Origin: Allomyces macrogynus ATCC 38327
Taxonomy: Eukaryota > Blastocladiomycota > Blastocladiomycetes > Blastocladiales > Blastocladiaceae
NCBI GenBank assembly: GCA_000151295.1
Contig: GG745359.1
Coordinates: 166,617 to 230,616 of the forward strand
Direction of reading: 5' to 3'
DNA: 64,000 nucleotides
Positions 33,530 through 46,100 of the stretch are shown piece by piece. A model generated the notes under the pieces. That model was not told where the DNA came from and made no database searches. It saw nothing but the letters and a program-made list of their open reading frames with translations. Position 1 is the first letter of the stretch; the number at the start of each line of letters is the position of its first letter. A program made the position numbers and the translations under genes.

Positions 33530-36500
33530 ATGGACCCCGACGAGCACCCGGACACGGTAACGGAACCGGCCGCCACGGCGCCCCGTGCCACGGCGTCCGG
33601 GGCGCCTCCGCGCGGCGCGTCGCTCACGGCACCGATGTTACCACCTCGTACGCCCGATGAGACGCGGCCGGCCACGCCCACGACGCCGACAACCCCGCCA
33701 GCCGTGCCCTACGGGCCAGCAACGCCCTCGCCGCCGCCCTACACCGGTACCGAGTCGGCCGACGAGCGTGAGCGCGGTCGTGCGCTCGCTCGCCGTGCCT
33801 ACTCCGTGCGTGACCTCCAGGGATCGGTATGTTCCGGTACTCTGCAGCGGGCGCCACTGGTCGCCGCTTTTTACTCGAACGGCTGCGCGGCTGCCGTTTG
33901 TGCGCGTGCCAATGTCGTGTGGGGGTGGGGTGGTTGGTGCCTCCGCCACGTATTGTGGCGCTCGCCCCCGCTCGACGCTCGACGATGGGCACGCGCACGC
34001 TCCTTGTTCGCGACCTGACCTTATTGTGCGTCTTGGATCTGTAGCTACGAAGGACGCGCGCCCTGTCGATCAACGTCCCGCCGCGCCCGCTCTTCCCGCC
34101 GCCCAACTCCCACTTTGCGCGCGACACGTCCCCCGCCATCGCCCCCACGGCGGGCGGCCGGTCGTCTGTTCCGCCGCGCCGTAGCAGTCTCGCACGGTCG
34201 CCATCAACGCTCTCGTCGGCCACGAGCCCGCTCGTGACCGTGCAACCCGCGACGCTCGATCGCACGTCCGTTATTGCTGTCGCTCCGCGCCGATCCAACG
34301 CGAGTCTCGCCTCGCACGCACCGTCACCGCTTCCGCAGTTTGCACTGCACGCGCGGCAGCGTTCTCCGCTCGGTTTGCGCGACCGTGACCGGCCGTCATC
34401 TGCGACACCCGTTGGTGGGGATGGCGGGAGCAGTGTCGGCGGCGGGTCCGGGACCTGGGGTGTCAGCGGCGACACGGCGGTGCACGGTCCTCAGCATACT
34501 CGAGCCCGAACCCGTGGATGCTCCTGGGCGAGTCGTCGTCGCGCGCGTCGTCGCCCGGATACTCGACTCTGACCCCGCTCGCATCACCACTCGCCGACCA
34601 CTTCACGCCCTCACCCGCAAGCAATACGCCCGTGCGCCGCGCCGTCCCGCGTGGGAGTCTCCAGTCGCCCGCACTCGCCGAGTACGAACTCGCCGCGATG
34701 GCTGCCGCATCCAACTTGGCCGCGACTTTGCCGCCGGAAATGGTCGGGCCCGCGGGGATCGGGTCGCGCAAGGGGTCCATGAGCACGCTCGCCAGTGGTG
34801 CTGGGTGGCCGCCGCCCGCGCCTGCTACCGTTCCTGGTGGACCGCGGTCCCCGACGACGGGACTATTTGGGACGAGCCCACGCGCACCGAGTTTGGCGGC
34901 ACAGGCGGTCGCTGCGCTCGGGTTTGGCAATGACCTGATCTGGCCAGCGACCGCCGACTATGTCGATTTACGCGCCGCGTCCGAATTTGATGTGCGCAAG
35001 CGCGCGACCGACGAGTTGATTGTGCTCAAGGAAAAGGCGGATGCCGCAATTGCCGCGGTCTTGCAGGGGTGGAGCGAGCAATGGACGCCCAGGAGGGACT
35101 TGTCGACGGAGCCGAGTGTGGGCGAGCCCGATGCGCAGCAGAACGAGTCGGTGGCGACTGACGAGGCTGAGCAATGTGACGGCGTGGATTGCGGACCGGA
35201 TGGTGCGGCAATAGCGCAGCCGCAGAGTATACCGCTCCCGCCGTCGCAACCAGTCTCGCCGACGGCCGCGCGCGGGCCGGATTGGTCGGATAGTGATGAT
35301 ATTGCCGATAGCTTGAAGCGGTGGAACAGTTTCCCGCCGTCGTCGCTCGGTACGCTGCCAATGCTTCGCGTTTTCCTTCCACCAACACGCGCCTGACTGT
35401 ACATTTGTCACACTAGACGCGATGCACCTGCGCGTCCTGTACCGCATCAACGAGCTCGCGCAGCTCATCATCCACACGCCCGCCGCGACCGTGATCCAGT
35501 CGGCCGACTTTGCCACCAACACGATGCGCGCGCTGCAATCGCTCCTGCACGACTCGCAACAGTCCCTTTCCGTCCTGCACATTGACGAACTTGTCGGCCA
35601 CTTGATCTTCATCTGGTCCCCGATCGCCCGACTCGCCTGCGTCCTTCAGGAAGCCGACGCCAACCTTCTCGGCGCGCGCTTGCCGGGTACCGCCTTCAAC
35701 GACGTGCCCGCACGTGGCCGGCCCGTTCGTGGCCGACTCGCCGACCTGCACCTCGCTCGGTCCCGGTCCAAGTCGCAGCCGCGCGCGCCGTCGGCATTGT
35801 CAACGTCGTCGCTTATGACCCCCGTCGAGGGGTCCCCCGCGGTGCCGTTGGGCGAGGGTGGGGAGTCGAGCTTCTCGTTGCGCGATTCGTTTGCGTCGTC
35901 GGTGTCGTCGCTCCCGCCGCCGCCCGTCCCGTCGATCCCGCCGAGTTCGGGGACGGCGCTCGCGCGGATCCCGTCGGAGAGGAGATACCACGGCGAGGAC
36001 GAGCTGATGGGTGGAGGGAGTGCTGCGAGCGCGCCAGTGCTCACGCTGGATAAGGCCGATGGAGAAAATCTTGTCGGACGGCTCGTGCCGCAGTGTCCGG
36101 GCGCCGCCGTGTCGGATAGCGTCCTGGCCACGTCGAGACCAGTGAGTGTGTCGAAAGTCGAGAACGCGGTGGACGCCGGCGACGCGTCCGACACGGCGTC
36201 CGTCAAGAGTATCACGCCGTCGGTCAAGAGCGTTTCACCGAGTCTCGCGCCATCAACGGTCGCGCCGTCCACTATAGATCCGTCCGATTCGATCAGCGTC
36301 GTGTCGCCGTCGGTCGCCGGCGGCAAATCCTCCAAATCCAAGCCGCTGTCGGCCCTCTTCAAGTCCATGAAGTCGGCATTGCGCGGGTCGCTCGGTTCAC
36401 TCACCAGCAGGTCAAACGGGTCGCCGCTCGGCCGTGTTAAGGCCAGTTCTGCAGGAGACTTGCCGTCGGTCCCGACGTCGCCCGTCGACCTGCCCCCGCC

Positions 36501-39440
36501 CATCCCCGCGGCGGCACCGCCAACGCCCAACAGTCTCGGATCGCTCTCGCCAAGCCGGAAATCAACGCCCTCACTTCCGCCTGCGGTCACGGCATCGGCG
36601 CCGCCGACCCCGCCGAAACGGCGGCCGCGCGCCACGTCTTCGCCGCTGTCCCCGATCACGACCCCCGCGCGGACCGGATCGATGGGCGCGGCACACGCGC
36701 CGCGCAGTCCCTCAGCCGCCGCGGGTCCCAAGCAGGTGCAGTGCCGCATTTGCGACGAAATGGTCGAGGCACGGTCGCTCGACGAGCACACAAAAATGTG
36801 TAAAGTCGCTGAGGAACTCACGCTCAAGCTGTACCACAGCGACGTGCAGCTAAGGAAAAAGGTGACGGCGTTGATGAAACGCAAGAACCAGATCGAGGCG
36901 GGGCATTTACCGTCGGCGCCGCCCGTTGGAGGTGGATTGGAGACGGGGTCGGTGTCGTCAGCGACACCATCGCCACGGAACTCGGTCTTGCTCGGGTCGC
37001 CGTCGCGCGCATCGCTCTACTTGCAGTCAGTGTCCCTGGCTGCTGCCATGGCGCTCAACAAGAACGGCGGTGGGCCTGGCGGGAGTGTTTGCGGGACCGA
37101 CGGGAAACCCGTGCTCACACGGCAGCACCACGAGCTGATCAAGGAGGCCGAGTTTATGCTGCGGTATGCCGGGAAACTGCTCGACGTCGACGACCGCCGC
37201 ACCGACGCGCCCGCCAAGTGCCACAAGTATGTGACCAAGCTTTTGGCATTGCGCGATGGGTACGCGCGCGCCAAGCGGCCCATGGACGATCCCGGGCGCG
37301 TCTTGCTCGACCAGATTATCCAGATTGGCGAAGAAAAGGCCGCGACGCTGCACACTTACCAGGACAAGGTCTCGAGCAACCCGTTGCTGGCCAAGCGGCT
37401 CGACCAGGCGCACAACACGCACGACCCGTGGGCGCCCAACGGCGCCGCGGCACGGACGCGGCGCAGTTCAGCGTCGTCGACGGCGTCGTCGCAGGCCGAG
37501 GACGCCGAGGGCGGACTCAAGTACGCGTTTAAGGGCATGTCGCTCTTCCAGGCCATGATTTTCGGCGGACCGCACCATAACCACAACCACCATTCGCCGC
37601 TGTCCGCGACCTCGGCGTTCCCTCCGCCCTTGCCGGCATCGTCGGCGAGCGCCGTGTCCCCCGTGCGTGTCCCGCGCCGCGAGCCCAGCACCTCGTCGAC
37701 GAGTTCGGCGTACCGCCGTGGGCCGAAACTGCCGTCGATCGACGACTTTGAGTTTATCAGCTTTATTTCACGCGGTGCCTACGGGCGTGTGCAATTGGCG
37801 CGGAAAAAGGGGACGGGCGACTTGTTTGCGATTAAGACGATGTCCAAGGACCACGTCATGGCCAAGAATATGACGACACAGATCTTGGCGGAGCGGCAGG
37901 CCCTGGCGCTGGCCAATACGCCGTTTGTCGTGAAAATGTACTATGCGCTTTCGACGCCGACGGAACTGATTCTCGTCATGGAGTTTATGATTGGCGGGGA
38001 TCTGTCGTCGCTGTTGGTTGCGTGTGGTGGCGCGTTCGATGAGGATTCGGCACGGTTTTATACGGCGGAGATGGTGGTCGCGCTCGAGTACTTGCATTCG
38101 ATGGGGATCACGCATCGTGATGTGAAGCCGGGTACGCTCAGAATTGCCGATTCGGCTGGTGAATTGTTGCATTGCTGACTTGACTTGTTGTTTTGCTAGA
38201 CAATGTCCTCATTGATGCCACGGGCCACATCAAGCTGACCGATTTTGGTCTGGCCAAGATTTCCGTGCAAAACCAGGACCTGAACGTGCCCGGGCCCGAT
38301 GGGCCCCACAAGAGTCTCGGTCGCGGCCGGACATTTGCGCGCGGTCGCGGCGGGCACAACGCTGTCCCGCCGTCGCCGTTACCGCCACAGACGCCAACCT
38401 CGCTCGCTTTATCGACGTCGGCGCCGTACGGCCTCGACACGGCCACGACCCCGACTGGCACGACGCACCCACCCGAAACGCACTCGCGTGCGCAGGGCAC
38501 ACCCGACTACATGGCGCCCGAACTGTTGCTCGGCACGGGCCACGACACGGGCGTCGACTACTGGTCGCTCGGCGTGTGCCTGTTCGAGTTCCTGTGTGGG
38601 TACCCGCCATTTAACGCCGACTCGCCCGAGGAAATCTTCCAGAATATCTTGCGGCACGATATCGACTGGTCGGGCGCCGAGGACTTGTCGCCCGAGGCGC
38701 GCGACCTGATCGAGAGCCTACTCGAACCCAACCCTTCCAAGCGGTTCCACGCCAAGCACATCAAGGCGCACGCGTTCTTCCACGGAATCGATTGGGCCAA
38801 TTTGCGGTCCACCGAAGCGCCGTTCATTCCGAAACCGTCCAAGAAGACGGATACGGGTTACTTTGACGCGCGCAACGACGTCCGTGGGCTGAAAATGACG
38901 CAGACCTTGTCCGTCGTGGCCGCACAGGCCTCGCCCGCGCGGTCCACGACGGCGACTTCGGACGCGATCACGGCACCGCCACCGCGGAACCAGTCGCTGC
39001 ACCCGCACGCGGCGATCGCATCGGCGGATATCCTATCGACGTCGCCGTCGTCGGTCCGGTCCTCGTCCCGCGCGCCGGCCCCGCCGCCCATGTCGTTCTT
39101 GGGACGCATTGAGGCGACCATGGCCGCGCTGGTCGCGCCGCCGTCGCCGTCGCCCACCACACCGGGCAGGGAACGTGGATTGCCGGAAATGCCGCTCGAG
39201 TCGCCGCGCGCCGGGAGCGATACCGCGAGTGCCACGTCGGATCACTTTGAGTCGTTCCTCTACAAGAATGTGGCCACGCTCGAGTCGTTGAATGATACGG
39301 CGTTGCAGAGTCATGCCGGCGCGGATGGTGATGGCGATGGCGAGGCAGACGATGAGGCCGAGGAAGAGGACGAGGAAGAGGAGGGACAGGACGGTGGAGA
39401 CGACGGCGAGGACCAAGGCCGGACGGATGGCGAGGAGTAA
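33530..39440 (+). CDS. Rim15/Cek1-type AGC protein kinase, 1831 residues
   Basis: Exons 33530-33826, 34045-34432, 34495-35349, 35417-38131 and 38200-39440; phases agree. Rim15/Greatwall kinases drive entry into quiescence and inhibit PP2A through endosulfines. The first 500 residues are Pro/Ser/Thr-rich. A helical block (MHLRVLYRINELAQLI, about 516-600) matches the conserved region before the zinc motif in fungal Rim15/Cek1. A single zinc-finger-like C2HC motif sits near 958 (CRICDEMVEARSLDEHTKMC). The kinase begins near 1292 (FISRGAYGRVQLARKKG, AIKTMSKD, THRDVKPDNVLID, LTDFGLAKIS) and carries about 85 extra residues between DFG and GTPDYMAPE, the split-loop hallmark of this family. An acidic tail ends the protein. 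Exon 3's 5' boundary (34433-34494 intron) is the least certain; no PAS domain was recognised. Confidence 0.92.
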
Positions 39441-39649
39441 GGTCGCGTGCGTCGTCGTCGACGGTCGCTTGAGAGGGAGGGGGATCGGGCGTTTTGCCGT
39501 TCTTCCTTAAAGATACCTTCTGCCGACCGCGTCTTTTATCGTGTCCATAATTATACAGATTCTTCGCGCGGTGTGCATTCTTTTTTCGACCCACTTGTTT
39601 TCGCATTGCGTACCCAAACCGCCGAGGTGAAGTGTAGAACGAAAAAAAC

Positions 39650-40160
39650 GCATTCAGCTTTCGCGATCGTCACTTCAAAGTGACAATGGTCTTGCGCCAG
39701 TTGGAACAGCGTCGGGTACTTGTCCTCGTGCGCGCGCCACCTCACGCCGTTCTTGCGAAACCACTCGCGCGCGACGTTCCGCTCCTACGCCGCACCTGCG
39801 CCGTGGGTCCGGCGGCAATCACGCCGAGATTGTCCCAGTCGGCAAGGTAATCGTCGAGCTCCTTTTGCAGCGACCGCTCGGGCCACAACGTTGGCTGCGG
39901 TCGGACCGACTGGAACGTGTAGAGCGGATTGGGAAGCATCGCCGACGACGTGGACCAGCTCGAGGCGCGCGACAGGACCCCGGGCAGCGATGCGCGCACG
40001 GGTACGGGTGGCGGCGGCGGCGGTGATGGAGGTCGCGGGTACCATGACTCTGCAGCAGCGACACGAGCATCTTGAAGGCTGCCGTGTTCGCAGCCACGTT
40101 GTCGAGCGCGACTGCAAGTACCTTAACCAAAATGCCGATATCCTCGAACACATCGAGCAG
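39650..40160 (-). mobile_element. Possible hAT-family transposase remnant
   Basis: On the minus strand, fragments in changing frames read in order: an Ala/Leu-rich helix (ILVKVLAVALDNVAAN), then SLQKELDDYLADWDNLG, then EWFRKNGVRWRAHEDKYP and TLFQLAQD. The last two resemble the hAT C-terminal dimerisation segment (Glu/Leu..Tyr-Leu, then Trp...HE..YP.L..LA). Frames are broken by stops and shifts, and the conserved SER.FS end is not found. No terminal inverted repeats or 8-bp target duplications were identified. This is a pattern resemblance only. Confidence 0.35.
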
Positions 40161-40200
40161 GTGCTGGGCGATCGATCCCGACCGCGTCTGTTTGGTGCAT

Positions 40201-41201
40201 GCGGCAAAAAGACAGCAACAGTTTCACGGGGTCCCAGTCGGCGGTCACGTACGGCTACAAGAACGCAAAATCAATCGAAAGTGTCAGAGCGCAGATTCCA
40301 TCATGGGCAATCCAAAATCGCGATGGTGGGCAAATATCCGGCCGTCACGACAAAGTACGAGGCGCGGGGGGGGGGGGGGGGGTCGTGCGAGTGCTTGGTC
40401 ACCGTCTCGGCAACCCTGGGCGGAGTGATCTTTTGGGTGTGTCGTGCGTAGTTCTGTTCACCAAGTCCATCAGATTCAGCCGCTTTTGGGGAGTGGAGAG
40501 CACGACAATGCAACAGCGAACCTGCGAAACGTGCGCATACTTCTGGAAGTTTGGCTCCTAGATAAACCGGGCGGGAACACAAATGAGGTTGGACGACGCT
40601 CATGTCGATCCAGTACGTCAACAGCGGACAGGCCGCGCGTCTTGACAGGCGACATTGGGGATGCTGGATGCCGTGCGTGGCACGAGCGGGCCCAAACTTG
40701 AAAGTGGCTGCTGCTGCTGTTGAACTACCAACGGCTGCAAGGGTGAATGGACGGAACGAGACCGAGAAGGCAAGTAAATCTAGACATCAACATTCAAGGC
40801 ACACAAATTAGCATCGACAAGTGTCGGCAAGTGCGCGAACGGCAGGCAACGAGATGGCCAAGGCACGGCGACGAGGTCACGTTCGTGATCAACCAAACAC
40901 CAACGAAGGACGATGAACGACAACTCCCTTGCAACTTGCTCCCAATACCAGCTGCTGCAACCTCGACATTCTCCAAGTGACCGCAACACCATCACCGGCA
41001 ACCTGCAAGCGCCGGAACTCGCTTTAGGAGACGGAAAGGGATCGGACCAAGGGAAAAATAAATTACGGAGCTGCATTGCCGTCCTTGGCAGGGTACAATC
41101 TTCGAACGCTAACAATCCCAAGATGAAAACACTGGTAGGTGAGGGTGGGGGGTGGGGAACATCATGACAAGATCGACCAAAAATCAAATCAACACCAACT
41201 A
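40201..41201. other. Intergenic, no gene recognised
   Basis: Moderate GC, with a G17 tract and A/C-rich stretches downstream of SET9. Short ORFs only. Confidence 0.45.
40366..40382. repeat. Poly(G) tract, 17 nt
   Basis: Uninterrupted G run in the intergenic space between the possible hAT remnant and SET9. Confidence 0.9.
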
Positions 41202-44200
41202 TCACTCCAGTTTCCGCCGCTTGCTCGCGCGTGTCGTGCGTGTCGTCGGCAAGTCCGACGAGTATCGCGGTTCCGCAACGTCCGACGCGGGCGAAAGCGA
41301 TGTCAGCGGACTTGAACCCCGGTCCCCGTCCCGGACCCGCAGCGACGGCGATCTTGGTCCCACGTCCGACGCGCGGTACGTGCGCACACGCTCGAGCGGC
41401 GCGTTATGCTTTCCGCGCATACTGGCACTGGGTGTTGACGTGCCCGACGAAACGACCGACGACGGCGCACCCGACCGCGTCATGACTGGCGGGAACGTCA
41501 GATTGGCCAGGTCAAAGTTGGCGACGGGGCGGTACGGCATGCTTGGGTGGCTGAGTTGCTTGAGGACGTGCATTTCGTCGGCCCACTTGCGCCACAGGAG
41601 CTTAGTGCGCGTCGGCATGGCAATGCACCGCAGTGCGCGGTCTTGATTGACGCTCAGCAGCATGCGGACGTCGCGGCCGCGTGCCGGCGTCGAGGCCGAC
41701 GACGAGGCCGACGCCAGCGACGACGAGGATGAGGGAGACGGCGATTGGATGCTCGCGACAAGGTAAATGCCCTCGGCCTCAAACAGGACCTGGTCGACGC
41801 TGTAGACGTGTTGGAAGTCGACAAACCCGTACTGCAGGTCCCGCGCGTGCAGGTACCGCACGGCAATGTGCTCAGGCGACGGCGCAAACCCTTCCTCGAC
41901 CCAGTCGGAGACGGGCAGCGACACGGCCGGGTACCAGGTGCCCGTGTCCTCGCATAGAAGCAGGTTGCGCTCGTTGACTAGACAGCGGACGACAAGGTCA
42001 GCGTCCACGTCGAGACGACCTGGGCAAATACAATACGACACGTACGGTTCAGCGTGCGCCCATTCTCATCCTGAATCTCCCTCGGCAAGTGCCGCCACTC
42101 GGGCGGGATCTCGCGCAGCGCCGCGATCTGCGCGAGTGCCTGGGCAATATCCTCCTCGGCGCTACGCTTCTTGCCCGACTTGGCCTTCCCCACGCCCTTC
42201 TTACCCGCCGCGCGCCGTGCCGACGCGTCGTCCATGGGCTCGAGCATCGGCGACGGAGGAGTCGGTGCACGCCCCTCATCTTTGCCCTTGCGCGCATTCT
42301 TACCGGACCCACGGCCGCGGTCGGCGGCCTCCTTGTCAACGATCGTCTGGCCCGTTAGGTGCAGCTCGACCCAGCACAGGAGCGTGCGGGCGAACGCGGG
42401 ACGGCGACGTGACTCGGCCGCGGCCCCCGTGCGCTGCGGCCACGGCACGTGGAAGAGCAGCGAGTGCCGCAAACACTTGTGGCACTCGACGACGCCGCGC
42501 CGCGACAGCTCAAACGTATACGTTTGCGCCTGGCAGTGGTAGCACGTCACCTTGGGCGGGATCACGATGGCGGGAACCCGAGGCGCGGGCCGTTGCGTGG
42601 CGCCGATCCCGAGATCTTGCACATGGTAGAAGAACTGGCGCAGCGAGCCGAGCCGCGCACCCTCCTGGACCGGCGCGTCGAGCTCCCACTCGGATTCGGG
42701 CGCGACGACCAGACCGCCGACCATATCGGGTTCGTCGCGCTTGTGTTCGGCGCGGATGTGCAGTCGCGCATCGACCTTGGCGCGGCGCACCATGCGCGGC
42801 GATCTGGGGACCGACGAGTCTGCGCTGGCGGCCGCGGCAGGTACTTCGCCGCCCGATCCCGGCGGCGATTGCGCCGGCGACGACGCGGCCGGGGACGCGT
42901 ACGCCAGCTCGCCACCGGTCGCGGCAGCCGCCGCGGGTGCCTTGGCGCGTCGCTCCGGCGCAAACTGGCCGCGTCCCGTCCGCTCGCACGTCTCGCACAG
43001 GCACGCGGCGTTATTGCGGTCAAAGTAATGCCGGCCATAACTCACCGTGAGTTCCTCGCCGGCACGAATCTCGCGCGTCGCGCGCATATAAATCTCGCTC
43101 GCGTGCGGGACGGTCGTGGTGCCGGGCGGGTCTCCGACATCGGCAATCACAGCGGCGATCACGGGCGGGATCGTGCGGCGACGAATCACAAAGTCGATAT
43201 TGGGCTCGCAGTAGTGGTTGGCGAACCGGCCCGGCCCGAGAAACAAACAGAACGCATTGAGTCGGCTTGAGTGCAGGACGGAGAAATCACGCGCCGCGTC
43301 CTGCAGTGCGTCCTCTTCAGAGGGCGTCAGCGCGAGTGCATGGCCCGAACACAGTTTCAGAACCTCACCGGGCTTGTAGGCGCGCGTCGCGACAAGCGCG
43401 GCTTGCCGCAGCTTGTTGGCCGCGGGCGGTTGCGCCGACTCGTACCGCCGCGACTCGACCACGTCGAACCCAGCCGCAGTCGTGTACATGGCCACGTACC
43501 GTCGCATGTGCCGGCAAAAATGCGCGAGTTGCTCAATGGGGACGGTCGACGTGAGCCATTTCTTGAGCCACATGGTTTGACTAGAGTGATCGGAAGGTGA
43601 TGGACTCAGCACAACGCCGAGATGAAGGAAGGGAGGATCATGACGAGAGAAACGGCACAACGTACTCGATGATCATGTGGACCGCGTCCAGCTCAGTGAC
43701 TTTGCCCTCGGCCACGTTGCGCAGCACGACCGCGATATCGTCGGCGGGGACCGGGAACTCGGTCGGTTTCTCGACGATCTGCCGCGGCAATTCATGGTGC
43801 GGCCGCTTGCCCGTCGCCTCGGTGGCATTCGCCACGGCGAGCTCGGCCAGATCCATTTTCAGGACGCGGAACGGCAGGTACATGGCGTCGAGCAAAATGT
43901 GCGTGCACACGTCGTCGTAGGCTGCGAGGTCGCGGAACGACGGTTCCGGGCACCGCGCCATGGCGTAGGCCGTGATGGTAAGCTTCATATTCGAGCACTT
44001 GGCAAACTCAACCAGCGTCATGGCGCCAATCTCGACCGCTTCCTTTCGCGACACCTCAATCGGCGGCAGGCGACGCGAGCTCGGGCGGTGGTCCGGGTCG
44101 TCGGGCTCGTCGCTGTCGTCAACCGACGAGAACGACGAATCGAGACCGGCATCGTTGAACAAATGATCGGGAACCGAGGAGAGTGGCGACGACCGGACCG

Positions 44201-45305
44201 AGGTTAAGACGCTGCTGGACTTGGACGCGACAGGGCTAGAGTCAACGTCCATTGGTGCCACGTCGGAGCCCGCTGCCGCTGGCACACCATCTTGCGCCTT
44301 TCCGTCGACGTGCACGTCCTCCATGACCACATCGTCCATGGCCTGCTCGCGCGGGCCCGACGTGACCGTCGGCACGGACGAGAGCGAGCTCGATGTCGTA
44401 GGCTGTTTCAAACCCGTGCGTTCCTGAGCCGTCGACTCCGTCGCCCCGCCGCCAACGTCGCCCATGTGGATGCCGAGCCCGAGTGCGACTTCTGCGAGCT
44501 GCATCAGACGGTCGGTCGCGCGCTGCTCCGACGACGACACTGGTGGGGTAGTTGAGGTGCTCGACGCGTCATCGCTCGGCAGCACGGCAAAGTACGGCAC
44601 GGGGCTCGACGGGCCGGTCCCGACGGACGGCGGCGTGCCATTGTCGCTCTGCTGGCCGTTCATGAACCCGACGGGTGCGACCAAGTTCGAGTCCACCGAC
44701 GACAATTCGCCAGAGTTTGAACTCGATGGGCCCGACCTGACCGACATCAGCGAGTCCGAATCGTCGCTGTCGTGCCCGTCATCGCGAATCGACTTGGTAT
44801 GCATGGTCGAGGTCGACCCGCCCGGTACCGCCGAACCTGTGTCATTCAGCTGTTTGCGTGCGGTGGAGATGTGCGTGGGCAGTCTCATCATGCCGTCGGC
44901 CGGACGCGCGGCCGCAGTCGGTGCCACGGCGTTGCGTGCGGCAATGCGCGCGGCGCGCGCGGCGCGATGATCCGCAAACGAGGTTTCGAGTGCCTTGGAT
45001 CCAGCCGACCAATCGGCAGTGGCAGGCGCGAGCGAGGTAGCACTACCGCTGTCGAAAAGACGAGAAGCCGCCTTGTTGAGATTGGCCAACGTGGCCGTGC
45101 TCGCCGCCAGACGTGGTGTGTCGTCATTCGCTGGCATCGAACCCACTTCCTGCGCCGTACTCCCGCTCGCGGCGGTCTTGATCTGCGTTGCCGACGTCCT
45201 TGTCGCCCTCCTGGTCCCCTCCACCGGATTGGCCGGTGCGGCGGGGACCGACGCCGGCGTGGTCGGCTGCCGCCGCGAGCTGGCCCGAGTTACTCGCCCG
45301 GACAT
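41202..45305 (-). CDS. SET9: Histone H4-K20 methyltransferase (SET9/SUV4-20 type)
   Basis: Minus-strand exons 45305-43666, 43580-42046 and 41977-41202 (donors GTACGT) give 1316 residues, about twice a typical Set9. It methylates H4 Lys20. The first 420 residues are Ser/Thr/Ala-rich and disordered, starting MSGRVTRASSRRQ. The conserved N-terminal helical domain follows (SFRDLAAYDDVCTHILLDA, VTELDAVHMII) and is joined by splicing to DQTMWLKKWL and HFCRHMRRYVAMY. The SET core has RDFSVLHSSRLNAFCLFLGPGRFANHYC and GEELTVSYGRHYFD, with post-SET CLCETCER. After it come an extra CxxC pair region (VTCYHCQAQ, VECHKCLRHS), a basic Lys-rich segment and a C-terminal domain ending SKRRKLE. The long extensions make a subcomplex or chromatin-targeting role likely, which is inference. 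Confidence 0.93.
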
Positions 45306-46100
45306 GGTGGTGGTCGGCCCGCGGCTTGGTGCTGATGGTGCGAAGGTTGCTTAGTGGCGAGACGGCGTTGGTCGCGAACGAATGCGGGGACTTGGGCACG
45401 GCAAACGATGGTGGTGCGCTGTGGAGATGGGGACTAGTGCGAAGCAGGCGATCAGTACTGAACGATTGGGGGACTATGGATGGACTTGGAAGGCATGGCA
45501 TCAATGCAAAAGCGTCGCTATCCTTCACTTTTGTCGGCCAGACTTGCACTGCACGTGATGCGCCTCTCTTGCTTTCACTCAAGAACCCATCCGCTCACGA
45601 TGCTCGGTCGTCCACGATGCCGCCCGTGCGAGGGCTCGCTGGATGGGCGATGAGATGGGTGTGAGCACCAGGCGGCGGTGACGTCCTGTCCCAGTGTCGC
45701 CTGCAAAATACTTACCACTTCGCCAAGCAAAGCAGAGATTGTTTGGCAACAGATGACGATTCCTTCAAATTGTTACAAAACCGACGGAAACTTCGTTCTC
45801 GCAGCGGCCACTCTGCCCCCCGCTACAGGAACCAACAGCGCCCCTGCTCCCGATACACTTCACAACTCTTTCCAGACGCTCACACGTTGCGCCGCTCGAA
45901 ACGCACCCACGCGTTGATCGACCGCATCGTCACGGCACAAAACAGATCCTCACTCTTGACTTGCTTGACGTCGGTCGACATGTTGTACTGCTGGGGCCAG
46001 GCCAGCTGCAAACAAGCGCAGTTCCATGAGCGAAAACTGGCGACTGATGCATGTGTGCAGACTGGCCAGGAACAGAATGAAATCGTACTGCCCAATCTGA
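45306..46100. other. Intergenic, SET9 promoter side
   Basis: GC-rich near the SET9 ATG and grading into lower GC by about 45,700. No gene recognised. Confidence 0.5.
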
